Below, in pieces: positions 1 through 8,415 of a stretch of DNA of 64,000 bases. The translations under genes were made by a program, and so were the position numbers. The notes beneath the pieces are model-generated. The model was not told the origin of the DNA. It saw only the letters and a list, made by a program, of their open reading frames with translations, and searched no databases. Source of the stretch: Paenibacillus alkaliterrae. Lineage in GTDB: Bacteria > Bacillota > Bacilli > Paenibacillales > Paenibacillaceae. The DNA is taken from NCBI RefSeq assembly GCF_021532375.1, contig NZ_JAKGAP010000010.1:144948-208947 (forward strand), written 5' to 3'. Numbering within the stretch: position 1 is the stretch's first letter; each line of letters begins with the position of its first letter.

Positions 1-622
1 CGAAAAACCCGAAAAATTGTCCGCCCGGCTCGAATTGGATAACGCCTTGATAGCTTCCTTTGGAAACGACATAAACAAATCCTCTGCTGTCGACAACCAT
101 ATTCGTCGGTTCGTAAATGAAAGTCTCGTTAATCAAGCTTGACTGCGGACGCGCAAACTCTTGTTGAAGCTGCAGCTTTTTATCAAGCTTGACGACACGC
201 TTATTTCCCGTATCGGCGATATAGATGTCCCCGTTTTCCGCTGCAAAAACACCTTGCGGGCTCTTCAAAGGACTTTCCGGCACTTTGATTTCCTGCACAA
301 AAGTCCCATCTGCGGCAAAATGAACGATCCGGTCGTTATCCGTATCTGCGATGTAAATGTGATCGTTCCCGTCAATAAAGATGTCCTGCGGCCTTTTGAG
401 CGGCGAGTAAACCATCTCGCCATTGCCGTTATCGACATAGATATCCTTCGCGACAACCCCTGCCGGGATATAAGCCGGCCGCGTAGGAATACTCCGGCCG
501 TTACTATCCTCGAAGAACGTTCTATAAGGCACATCCGCGTTTGCCTTCGCCGGTATGAATGCAATTGAAATCAAGCAAACGAGCCCCAAGCATATCATCC
601 ATTTGCTTAGATTTAGTTTCAT
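1..622 (-). CDS. NHL-repeat secreted protein (3' end outside window)
   Basis: Reading the minus strand from the ATG at 622 gives an open frame of 207 codons that leaves the window without a stop, so this is the N-terminal part of a longer protein. An AGGTTAAACG stretch ahead of the ATG provides a GGAGG-type ribosome site. Residues 1 to about 29 form a signal peptide ending in an AKANA-like cleavage site. The mature part carries NHL beta-propeller repeats: RPQDIFIDGNDHIYIADT and SPQGVFAAENGDIYIADT, then a third, more diverged one. NHL propellers bind ligands or proteins outside the cell. It is the last visible gene of the sugar-importer operon, so a role in recognising a glycan or a partner of the importer is plausible. 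The family is clear; the function is not. Confidence 0.8.
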   Translation of the reverse strand, partial: MKLNLSKWMICLGLVCLISIAFIPAKANADVPYRTFFEDSNGRSIPTRPAYIPAGVVAKDIYVDNGNGEMVYSPLKRPQDIFIDGNDHIYIADTDNDRIVHFAADGTFVQEIKVPESPLKSPQGVFAAENGDIYIADTGNKRVVKLDKKLQLQQEFARPQSSLINETFIYEPTNMVVDSRGFVYVVSKGSYQGVIQFEPGGQFFGFF

Positions 623-672
623 CGTTTAACCTCCGTTATCCCGCCAAGCCCAGCGATCGATTGCTTCCTTCA

Positions 673-1584
673 TTACTTGATTCCCGAATGCGCCATTGTG
701 GAGATGACTTTCCGCTGGGACAGCAGGAATATGATCAACGAAGGCAAAAACATAATTAATGCCCCTGCCGCTGCTGCACCTTGTCTGGCAACCGAGTTTG
801 CCAAATTGGAGGTTAGCGTACTCATATAGAAGGGAAGCGTCTTCATGGCATCTTCCTGCATAAATAACGTTGACGTCTCCGCATTCCCCCACGCGTTCTG
901 AAACGCTAAAATCGTGATCGTCGCGATCGCCGGCATCACCATCGGGGTGACAATCCGCATGAAAATGCCGAATTCGGTCGTGCCGTCCATTTTGGCCGCC
1001 TCGATCATTTCATTCGGGACCTGATCGATAAACTGTTTAATTAGAAAGACGCCGACCGGCATCGCGATCATCGGCAATACATGCCCGAAATAACTGTTCA
1101 TAATACCAAGACTTTGCACGACAACGTATCGGGGAATCGCGATCGTCTCCGGAGCAAACAAGAGCGAGGCGATGATCGAGCCGAATATGAGCTTCGAGCC
1201 GGGAAATCGATGTTTCGATAGGGCATACGCGCATATAGCGCCTGTTGCGACCATTCCGACCGTAGCCAGGAAGGTGACGATGATACTGTTGAGCATATAC
1301 CGCGATGCGGGCACGAACGTGCTTTGCGTAAGCGAAAGCAGCTCGATAAAGTTCTGGAACGTCGGATTCCGCACGATAAATGTAGGCGGAAACTGAAACA
1401 ATTCATGCAGCGGCTTAAAGGCGTGATTAAAGACATACACGATCGGCAGAAGCATGAATACGGAGAGGAGCGTCAGAAACAAAACGATGAACTGCTGCGT
1501 ACGGTCGAATCTTTTGACGGCGTGCATAAATTCTTTCCGCTTCCAGTAAAGCCGCTGCAGCATTTTATTGTTGATTTCGCGCAT
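673..1584 (-). CDS. Carbohydrate ABC transporter permease (MalG type)
   Basis: This 303-residue integral membrane protein has six hydrophobic segments and the cytoplasmic EAA loop (EAAKMDGTTEFGIFMRIVTP), the contact site for the ATPase in binding-protein-dependent importers. It is the MalG/YesQ-like second permease. Its ATG overlaps the stop of the upstream permease (TAATG arrangement), so the two are translationally coupled and would form the heterodimeric channel. It is followed by the NHL-repeat gene about 50 bases downstream. The substrate cannot be read from the permease itself; the operon context with a GH29 enzyme suggests a fucose-containing or related oligosaccharide. Confidence 0.92.
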   Translation of the reverse strand: MREINNKMLQRLYWKRKEFMHAVKRFDRTQQFIVLFLTLLSVFMLLPIVYVFNHAFKPLHELFQFPPTFIVRNPTFQNFIELLSLTQSTFVPASRYMLNSIIVTFLATVGMVATGAICAYALSKHRFPGSKLIFGSIIASLLFAPETIAIPRYVVVQSLGIMNSYFGHVLPMIAMPVGVFLIKQFIDQVPNEMIEAAKMDGTTEFGIFMRIVTPMVMPAIATITILAFQNAWGNAETSTLFMQEDAMKTLPFYMSTLTSNLANSVARQGAAAAGALIMFLPSLIIFLLSQRKVISTMAHSGIK

Positions 1585-2570
1585 TATTCCCCCTCCTTAG
1601 GAGCGAACAGATAGCCGAACATCCGGCTTAATACATAACATACCACCAGCAGCACGACCGATATGGCGCTGGCATAGCCAAGCTCATAACGGATAAAACC
1701 GTAATCGTCGATATGGTTGATCATTAGCTGTCCGGCATAGCCTGGGGTCGGATTGGCGCCTGACAGCTGGGTTCCAATGGCGCCGGATTTCAGCGTATAC
1801 ACGATCGACATAATGGCGGCAAACATCATCTGCGGCTTCATCAACGGCACGGTAATGTGCCAAATTTCCTGCAGCCTGCTCGATATGCCGTCAATTCGTC
1901 CGGCTTCGTACATTTGTTTGTCGACGTTCAATATGCCGGCCAGGATGGCCAGAAACCCGATCCCCATACTGGCCCAAATCGAGACGATGATCATGACGTT
2001 CATCAAAAATTCGCTGTCTTGCACGAAGAGGACCGGTTTCTCAATAATGCCCCACTTCAACAGAAAACTGTTCAAATAGCCGGTCCGGTCTCCGGTAAAC
2101 ATGACTTGCCATACGACAGTCATCGCGATTCCCGCCGTTAAGGACGGCGCATAAATGGCGAGCGCATATCCGGTCCGCAAGGTCCCCGGAAGCTGCGCGA
2201 TCAGCCATGCCAGGAAGAAAGCGCAAATATAGCCGAGCGGTCCGACAAATAAGGCAAACTTAAAAGAATTAGGCACGACATGCTGTAGAAAAATGATATC
2301 TTGGGAAAACAAGTTTTGATAATTCATCCACCCGACCCATGTAGGGAACTGAATGGCATTAAAGTAAGTGAAGCCGAGCAGCACGCCGGCAACAATCGGA
2401 ATAAGAATGAATAATACAAACATGACATAAAACGGAGCGATAAACAGGTAGGACAGACGGCTCTTCCAAATCTCTGCCGCCAAATCCATTATTTTGCGCG
2501 TCATTTTGCTTCCGGTTCCTACAGAAGTATCGGTGTTTCGCCGTGAACGGATTTGCATATTATTCGACAT
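1584..2570 (-). CDS. Carbohydrate ABC transporter permease (MalF type)
   Basis: Predicted 328-residue channel subunit with a basic cytoplasmic N-terminus, six membrane segments and an EAA loop (YEAGRIDGISSRLQEIWHITVP). I start it at the ATG at 2570 because AAGGAGCGG lies at the proper distance; a longer frame to 2615 has no such site and would overlap more of the preceding gene. With that start it overlaps the solute-binding-protein gene by 11 bases, and its stop overlaps the next permease start, indicating tight coupling across the three importer genes. It pairs with the MalG-type subunit encoded at 673-1584. Confidence 0.92.
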   Translation of the reverse strand: MSNNMQIRSRRNTDTSVGTGSKMTRKIMDLAAEIWKSRLSYLFIAPFYVMFVLFILIPIVAGVLLGFTYFNAIQFPTWVGWMNYQNLFSQDIIFLQHVVPNSFKFALFVGPLGYICAFFLAWLIAQLPGTLRTGYALAIYAPSLTAGIAMTVVWQVMFTGDRTGYLNSFLLKWGIIEKPVLFVQDSEFLMNVMIIVSIWASMGIGFLAILAGILNVDKQMYEAGRIDGISSRLQEIWHITVPLMKPQMMFAAIMSIVYTLKSGAIGTQLSGANPTPGYAGQLMINHIDDYGFIRYELGYASAISVVLLVVCYVLSRMFGYLFAPKEGE

Positions 2571-5562
2571 CGATATCCGCTCCTTTCCATGGCTCCAGTA
2601 TCTGCGGCAGATCAAGCGTTCTGACTACATTTCCGGTTGCATCCCTGAAGTGAAACTCCTGCTGTTTTCGGACAAGCTCGCGGGTAATCGCTTTAATTCC
2701 TTTCTCCAGCGCGATTCGCGGCGTCTCCAACGCATGACTGTCCGGTACGACCGCGCGGTTCCACGCATTGGCCAGCTCACGGGTCGACATATAGCCGCCC
2801 GGTACATTCGGGACGTCCTTTATCCATTTCCACTGCTCCAGGATGACCTTCAAATCTTCCTTTTTCCATGGCATGTTGATAAATGCCTGTACGTTCGCCG
2901 TATTCCAGCGGAAAGCTTCGCCACGGAACTGCTCCATATTCAGGCCATATTCGGTTTGAGTTTCATCTGAAAGATACCATTGCAGAAATTTCCAAGCGAT
3001 GTCGCGTTTATGCTCCGGAGTATCATTAAACAGCATAGCACTGGTCGGATTGCTTCCCGCGGCCCATCTGACAATCGATCCGTCCGGCTGCCGCGTTCCG
3101 GGAATCGGGGCGATCGCCCATTCGTTCAAAATATCCGGCGCAGCTACCATCAGCTGCATGTACATATTGAAATCGGCGATGCCGATCGGCATCGTTCCGG
3201 CTCTAAACTGGTTGTAGAAGCTTTGCACCTGCCGCTCGAGTCCGTGAATATTAAATAAATCCGTCCATTTCTTAAACGCGTCGAAAGCTTCCGGTTTGTT
3301 CAGCGCAGTCGACATCCCGTCCGGCGTATAAATTTCGGCACCGTTCTGAAAAAACATCGACGAGAAGTCTTCCGGAGGAACATGGAAATTGTACTGCTTT
3401 TGCAGCAGCGTCGGAATCATCTTGTACACGTCATCCCATGTATCCGGCACTTGCAGATCAAGCTCCCCCAGAATATCTTTCCGGTAAAACAACACTTTGA
3501 AGCTGGTCGTTTCGGGAATGCCGTAATGCCCGCCATTGTAAAAGAACGGCAGCATCGCGCCGGGATGATACTTGGCGATCAGCTCATCGCCGCCGGGCAG
3601 CGTTTGGAGATTCAGCGCCGCTCCTCTTAACGCCATCTCAAACGGCATGACTCCCGGAATTCCGAGCGCGACATCCGGCAAGATTCCCGAGGCTTTCGCA
3701 AGAATCAGCAAGTCGGGCGACTGAACCAGGTTCACCTTTACCTTCACGCCGTATTCCGGGGTGAACGTCTCGTCGGCAATCATCTGCAGCTCATCAACAT
3801 AGTCCCTCCCCATCATCATCCAGACGTTCAATACGTCGCCGTTTTGCTCGCCAAGCCGGTTCCGGTCCTCGAACGAGTACATCAGCGTCGCGAACATTCC
3901 CTTCGCTTTCTCGAAAAAATGGGCTTCCATTCTTGGAAAAGAAGACTCTGCAGGCGTGATGTAAAGCTTATCGATCTGCAGTGGAGCATCCATAAAGTTC
4001 CGGTATTGCTCCTGCAGCTGTTCCAATACGGCTCCCAGCGTCAAATGGCTGGTAGCAATTTTTTCCGGCTTATGCAGCAGCTCCTCGATATCCTTTGCGC
4101 TGGAGCGGTACGTCTGGGCAACGATGTCGACTTCTTTATTGATTTCCCTCAGCTTTTCGACCTGTTCGGTAAGCTGATCTTTTATTTGCTTCAAGCTGTC
4201 CGTGACGCCGGGCATATCCTTCTCGACATCCCATACGCGAAACTGGTCGTCTTGACGGTTTCCCGTAGCGGATTTGATTTGTTCCAACACCGCTTTCAGC
4301 GAAGCGACCATTTGTTCGACTTTCGCGATGACCGGCATGTATGGCTCATAACCGGCCTCCATCGAGATGGAATGCTTCCCTTTCTTTAAATAAAACTCCA
4401 ACGGCTGCCCATCGCCGTTTTCGATCGTATACCCGCGCCAACCGGAGGCGTATGGAATTTGATAGGATTGCAGTTCTTTGAACGGAATTTCCCCATCGAT
4501 GTAAATCGTCCTGGAAACGGACAAGTTTTTTCGAAGATTTTGATTTGCGCGCATGCCGATCTTATACAGCCCGTCCTCGGGCGCTTCAAATTCCCAGCTG
4601 ACCGCATGTCCGCCTTTGTACCAGCCCCATGCTCCCAGCGTGTTGTACGATTTTTTTTTGAATGACTTCGGGGTCGTGAACGCATCCCGGTCATACTGCG
4701 CCTGGATGGAGGTCGAATTTTTTTTACTGAATTGTTCCGCTTCAATGATGATGCTTTCTTTGCTCATTGACGACGCGGCAGGATAGCTCTTCTTCACTTC
4801 CTCGTAAAAGGGAATTTCGGCGGGAGGCTTAATCGTAAACGACTTAATCGCCATAGGCTGCTGCGAAACATGAATGCGCATCGTGTTCCGGCCTTTCTGC
4901 AAATGCCAGAGCAGCGGAAGCGCGTATGCCCCGTCGGAATCGCGGAACGGCTTCGATTTCCATCCCTCGATCTCATCGATCGAGGATTGAAGCTGATTGC
5001 CGTCGGCATCGAACCTGGGAGGATCGTTTTGGAATTCCCGTTCGAACGACATCGAACGCGCTTCCCGGAACGGATAAACGCCATTTACTTGCGCCGATAA
5101 AATCGATGAACGCCGTTTTTTCCGGTTGTCATCCAACAGCGGGAAATAATCGGCGACGATCTCATACAGCCCTTCCTGATCGACTTCAATTTCATACTCC
5201 ACCCAGCCTTTGGCAGACGACCAGAGGAGAACATCGGCCTGTCCTTGGTACGTACCGGCTGTTACGGCTGCATCTTCGGACTTGCTCGAATAGTCTGCGG
5301 CCTGGATAATGGTTTGGGTTTCTCCGGAAGGAATCTTATCGCTTTCCCGCTTCTTGCGCACTTCATAATAATATGGCTCCTTCTGGTCCGACGGAGCGCT
5401 CTCTATCAAATCGACGGACATGCCTGCGGCCCGCTCTGACTCGGCATGAGCGGTTCGATCACTGCCCGTCCGACCCGGCATATTCGAGGTACCGATCAAC
5501 GTAATCGACAGAAAAAGGATTAACAATCGGAAACCAGGACGTTTTCTCTTTCCCCCTGCCAT
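2560..5562 (-). CDS. Very large multi-domain extracellular solute-binding protein
   Basis: At 1000 residues this is more than twice the usual size of a type 1 sugar-binding protein. After a basic N-terminus and one hydrophobic segment (about residues 10-30, no lipobox cysteine seen) come two regions resembling carbohydrate-binding beta-sandwiches (about 85-240 and 265-410; both open with an IIxAAxYS / IIIEAEQFS type motif typical of CBM35/CBM6-like modules). A charged, probably coiled region follows (about 415-560), then a classical SBP_bac_1 fold (about 590-940: WAIAPIPG, KFLQWYLSDETQTEYG). ATG at 5562 is preferred over the adjacent TTG because AGGAGG is 8 bases upstream. It probably captures a polymeric or oligomeric glycan for the importer downstream. 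The domain assignment by eye is firm for the binding-protein part and moderate for the N-terminal modules. Confidence 0.88.
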   Translation of the reverse strand: MAGGKRKRPGFRLLILFLSITLIGTSNMPGRTGSDRTAHAESERAAGMSVDLIESAPSDQKEPYYYEVRKKRESDKIPSGETQTIIQAADYSSKSEDAAVTAGTYQGQADVLLWSSAKGWVEYEIEVDQEGLYEIVADYFPLLDDNRKKRRSSILSAQVNGVYPFREARSMSFEREFQNDPPRFDADGNQLQSSIDEIEGWKSKPFRDSDGAYALPLLWHLQKGRNTMRIHVSQQPMAIKSFTIKPPAEIPFYEEVKKSYPAASSMSKESIIIEAEQFSKKNSTSIQAQYDRDAFTTPKSFKKKSYNTLGAWGWYKGGHAVSWEFEAPEDGLYKIGMRANQNLRKNLSVSRTIYIDGEIPFKELQSYQIPYASGWRGYTIENGDGQPLEFYLKKGKHSISMEAGYEPYMPVIAKVEQMVASLKAVLEQIKSATGNRQDDQFRVWDVEKDMPGVTDSLKQIKDQLTEQVEKLREINKEVDIVAQTYRSSAKDIEELLHKPEKIATSHLTLGAVLEQLQEQYRNFMDAPLQIDKLYITPAESSFPRMEAHFFEKAKGMFATLMYSFEDRNRLGEQNGDVLNVWMMMGRDYVDELQMIADETFTPEYGVKVKVNLVQSPDLLILAKASGILPDVALGIPGVMPFEMALRGAALNLQTLPGGDELIAKYHPGAMLPFFYNGGHYGIPETTSFKVLFYRKDILGELDLQVPDTWDDVYKMIPTLLQKQYNFHVPPEDFSSMFFQNGAEIYTPDGMSTALNKPEAFDAFKKWTDLFNIHGLERQVQSFYNQFRAGTMPIGIADFNMYMQLMVAAPDILNEWAIAPIPGTRQPDGSIVRWAAGSNPTSAMLFNDTPEHKRDIAWKFLQWYLSDETQTEYGLNMEQFRGEAFRWNTANVQAFINMPWKKEDLKVILEQWKWIKDVPNVPGGYMSTRELANAWNRAVVPDSHALETPRIALEKGIKAITRELVRKQQEFHFRDATGNVVRTLDLPQILEPWKGADIDVE

Positions 5563-5637
5563 CAACTTGTCCTCCTAAAAGTTTTTGCGTGCATCGCCCG
5601 ACGTCAGTAAAGCAAAAACCCGCTTCGGAAGCATCCG

Positions 5638-6759
5638 CTAATCGGTTAGCAGCTTTTCGGTATCCTTATGGAAAAATAATGCTTTATTCATATCGAGGGC
5701 AAATGCGGCCCGCGCTCCCTCATCGAAGTGATAGCGCGGATGCGCACGCGCCACAACCATCTTCGGAAATCCGATATCCATGTGATAATAACGATCGGAA
5801 CCGATAAATTCGTTTATTTGCAGCACGCCGTTAATGACCGAATGCTCGCACGTCTGGAGCGCGATTTCCTCGAAGCTGATATGCTCGGGACGAATGCCCA
5901 TAATGACCGTTCTATCCACCAACTTATGATCGTTTCTTAACTGATAGGCATGCTGCTCCTGAATTCGAAGAGCGAACCGGTTTGTATGGAATTCCAGCAC
6001 TCCGTTTCTTTCCTGCAGCCGGCCGGTAATGAAGTTCATCGGCGGATTGCCGATAAAATTCGCGACGAACAGGTTGGCCGGTTTGTTATATACGTTTTCC
6101 GGCTTGTCCACCTGCTGAATGACGCCTTTCTCCATCACGACAATCCGGCTCCCCATCGTCATCGCTTCCACCTGATCGTGCGTCACGTATACAATCGTAA
6201 CGCCGATTTTTTTGTGCAGGTTGATCAGTTCCGTTCTCATATGAACGCGGAGCTTCGCATCCAGGTTCGATAGCGGTTCATCCATCAGGAACGCCTGCGG
6301 CGTCCGGACGATCGCTCTTCCGAGTGCAACGCGCTGGCGTTGACCGCCGGACAATTCTCTCGGTTTGCGCTCAAGAAAGTTTTCGATTTCCAGCACGCGC
6401 GCCGCACGTTTCACCGAGAGCTCGATTTCATGCTTCGGCACCTTGCGCAGCCGCAAACCGAATGCGATATTTTCAAACACGGTCATGTTCGGATAGAGCG
6501 CATAGTTTTGAAATACCATCGAGATGTCCCGGTCTTTGGGAGGAACATCGTTCACAATCGTATCGCCGATATAGATTTCCCCTTCGGAAATATCCTCAAG
6601 CCCGGCCAACATGCGAAGCGTCGTCGATTTCCCGCAGCCGGAGGAGCCTACGAATACGAGAAATTCCTGATCCTCCACTTCCAGGTTGAAATCGTTGACG
6701 GCCAGCTCTTTGAATTTTCCGTATCGCTTGTATACATGGTTAAACAGTATCTTCGCCAA
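5638..6759 (-). CDS. ABC transporter ATP-binding protein, MsmK/UgpC/MalK family
   Basis: This 373-residue protein has Walker A (GSSGCGKST), the ABC signature (LSGGQRQRVALGRA), Walker B (AFLMDEPLSNLD), the switch histidine (YVTHD) and a C-terminal TOBE/regulatory domain of MalK type. It would energise the permeases encoded at 673-2570. The start is a TTG at 6759, with AGGGGG nine bases upstream and no in-frame ATG nearby. A sigma-A-like promoter and a perfect cre box lie directly upstream, so it can be expressed separately from the GH29 gene before it. An importer-specific ATPase is worth noting because Bacillaceae sugar importers often share one MsmX-type ATPase. Confidence 0.93.
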   Translation of the reverse strand: MAKILFNHVYKRYGKFKELAVNDFNLEVEDQEFLVFVGSSGCGKSTTLRMLAGLEDISEGEIYIGDTIVNDVPPKDRDISMVFQNYALYPNMTVFENIAFGLRLRKVPKHEIELSVKRAARVLEIENFLERKPRELSGGQRQRVALGRAIVRTPQAFLMDEPLSNLDAKLRVHMRTELINLHKKIGVTIVYVTHDQVEAMTMGSRIVVMEKGVIQQVDKPENVYNKPANLFVANFIGNPPMNFITGRLQERNGVLEFHTNRFALRIQEQHAYQLRNDHKLVDRTVIMGIRPEHISFEEIALQTCEHSVINGVLQINEFIGSDRYYHMDIGFPKMVVARAHPRYHFDEGARAAFALDMNKALFFHKDTEKLLTD

Positions 6760-6817
6760 ATGGGAACACCCCCTGAGAATTTGGATCTTGATGACCAGGC
6801 TGTCTGCAGCCCCTTAC

Positions 6818-6832
6818 TGGAAACGCTTTCAA
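6818..6832 (-). promoter_or_regulatory. cre (CcpA) box, perfect consensus match
   Basis: On the minus strand the site reads TTGAAAGCGTTTCCA and fits the WTGNAANCGNWNNCW consensus at every defined position. It lies just downstream of a TTGACA/TATATT-type promoter, where CcpA binding would block transcription. It implies glucose repression of the importer genes. Confidence 0.8.
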
Positions 6833-6861
6833 TAAATATATAATAACAACTATGGTGTCAA
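6833..6861 (-). promoter_or_regulatory. Probable sigma-A promoter of the importer operon
   Basis: TTGACA on the minus strand (6861-6856) is followed by an AT-rich -10 region (TATATT 15 or TATTTA 17 bases downstream). The 19 bases covering TTGACA and its upstream flank recur exactly in front of the GH29 gene at about 8287-8305, so the element is a duplicated control region. Confidence 0.6.
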
Positions 6862-6877
6862 TGTAGTGTAAAGATTT

Positions 6878-8194
6878 TTACCGGTCATCCGATCCCGTTT
6901 CAAACGCGGCAAATGTTCGAATGCGGGGCGTTCCTGACGAACGGGTAACCGTCAATCGGATTTGGGAGACCCGTACCGGATCAATCCGTTCAATTCGTTT
7001 GTGTCCGACGGAGATGCCCTCGCATAGCGGCTTCCATACCCCGTCGGCCAGACCGTCGATTCGATACCCCCGAATCCGTTCCCCTTCCGATAGTTCTTCC
7101 ATGATAACGAGCTGATTCACCATGGAGGGTGATGACATATACAGGATCAACTCATGACCTTGGCCGGCGGTTTCGCCCCGAATGTTGCCGAATCTGCGTT
7201 TGATCGCTTCGCCGAATTCCGTAAATTGCTTCACATCGGCTTCAGGCACCAACCCTCGATTATCGATCACCATTCCGAGCAGCAAATTGGCGTTGCGCCC
7301 TACGGAGTCGCAGTAGCATTCAACCAGCTTGTCGACCGGATGCAGGAGATGCTCTTCCCCCTCATACCAGAACCACTGATCTCTTCGGTTCGGCACATCC
7401 GCCTCCGCAGGAGCCCATACCGCGCCGTCGGGGTTTCCGCTTCCGTACATCGGAGAGGCCCCATGATCCGATGCCGCTTTCATCTCATCGGTCGTACTCC
7501 AGCAAGGGTACGGGGCGCACCCCTCTTCGTTTCCGACCCAACGGATTAACGAAGGCGTTCCGCGAGGTCCCTGGAAGCAAACCGCTTCCGGCTGCAGCTT
7601 TGCAAGCAAGGAAACGACGTCCGGCCCCCCTTGCTCGGGAGGCAATGTCCCTCCGTCAAACCAAATCTCGAATAATTCCCCGTAATTCGACCATAGTTCC
7701 GTTGCTTGCCGAATCACGGCCGCGTTATAGGCCTCCTGTTCAGCCGGATGACCGGAAACGACGATACCAGGATTGTCCACCCGATAATAGGCATTCGCCG
7801 ACGTGCTGTAATACAGCCCGGGACGGACATCGTATTTCTCGCAGGATCGGACAAAGTCTCTCACAATATCGCCTTGTCCATCGCGCCAAGGCGAGCTTTT
7901 GACGCTGTAGTCGTGCGCCTCGGTCGGCCATAAGGAAAAACCGCTGCAGTGTTTGGCCACGAGGACCGCATATTTAGCGCCGGCCGCTTTGGCTGTTCGG
8001 ATCCATTGATCCGTATCCAGAGCAGCCGGATTAAACACCTTTGGACTAGGCGTGTAACCCCAATGTTGTCTCCAATCGGAATAACCGGGTTCAAACACCT
8101 GAACGTCGAAATGGATGATTACGCCAATCTCGGCATCCGCCCACTCCAGTTGTTGTTTTGTAGGCAAGCTGCGTACTGCATCATTCTGTACCAA
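6878..8194 (-). CDS. GH29 alpha-L-fucosidase-like glycosidase
   Basis: The 438-residue product has a GH29 catalytic barrel in residues about 10-340, with the nucleophile-type motif IWFDGG, and a small beta-rich C-terminal region. Family members release alpha-L-fucose from glycans by retention. I see no signal peptide, so it should act in the cytoplasm on imported oligosaccharides. The start is taken at the TTG at 8194, with AAGGAG nine bases upstream. A longer frame to 8347 would read through the promoter and cre region and has no ribosome site. In the usual KHHDGF active-site segment this protein has KHCSGF, so one of the paired histidines is replaced. Substrate may therefore differ from simple fucosides. 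Confidence 0.85.
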   Translation of the reverse strand: MVQNDAVRSLPTKQQLEWADAEIGVIIHFDVQVFEPGYSDWRQHWGYTPSPKVFNPAALDTDQWIRTAKAAGAKYAVLVAKHCSGFSLWPTEAHDYSVKSSPWRDGQGDIVRDFVRSCEKYDVRPGLYYSTSANAYYRVDNPGIVVSGHPAEQEAYNAAVIRQATELWSNYGELFEIWFDGGTLPPEQGGPDVVSLLAKLQPEAVCFQGPRGTPSLIRWVGNEEGCAPYPCWSTTDEMKAASDHGASPMYGSGNPDGAVWAPAEADVPNRRDQWFWYEGEEHLLHPVDKLVECYCDSVGRNANLLLGMVIDNRGLVPEADVKQFTEFGEAIKRRFGNIRGETAGQGHELILYMSSPSMVNQLVIMEELSEGERIRGYRIDGLADGVWKPLCEGISVGHKRIERIDPVRVSQIRLTVTRSSGTPRIRTFAAFETGSDDR

Positions 8195-8250
8195 ACGGTA
8201 TCGCTCCTTCCATGGCCTTGTTATAAATCGGCTGGTTGACGCACTCTTTC

Positions 8251-8265
8251 CGGATACGCTTTCAA
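8251..8265 (-). promoter_or_regulatory. cre-like box upstream of the GH29 gene
   Basis: On the minus strand the site reads TTGAAAGCGTATCCG, matching the cre consensus except at the last position. It sits between a TTGACA element (8292-8287) and the TTG start, as in the second copy at 6818-6861, and suggests carbon catabolite repression of the glycosidase. Confidence 0.65.
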
Positions 8266-8305
8266 TCAATATCGTAACAACAATAGTGTCAATGTAGTGT
8301 AAAGA
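8266..8305 (-). promoter_or_regulatory. Duplicated promoter/operator region of the GH29 gene
   Basis: TTGACA at 8292-8287 and its 5' flank (CTTTACACTACA) are identical to the region upstream of the ATPase gene at 6856-6874. The spacing to the cre box is two bases shorter here and the -10 is poor, so an activator may be needed. Confidence 0.45.
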
Positions 8306-8336
8306 ATTCGACTTGAAGCGGAAGCGATACAAGGCG

Positions 8337-8390
8337 AAAAAGATCACCGATTATCCGGTCCAAACCGACCGGATAATCGGTGATCTTTTT
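8337..8390 (-). terminator. Strong rho-independent terminator
   Basis: A 24-bp perfect stem (8337-8360 with 8367-8390, loop CAAACC) has A and T runs at its two ends. It follows the stop of the membrane-protein gene at 8416 and separates that operon from the GH29/importer operon. Confidence 0.9.
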
Positions 8391-8415
8391 CGTCAGAGCG
8401 ATATTCCGGCCATGC

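Noticed and set aside
161..568. Plus-strand open frame of 135 codons
   Set aside because: It lies antisense to the NHL-repeat gene, whose signal peptide and repeats are clear; no ribosome site or family resemblance.
3844..4389. Plus-strand open frame of 181 codons inside the large binding protein
   Set aside because: Antisense shadow of a well-supported coding frame, with low-complexity composition and no motif.
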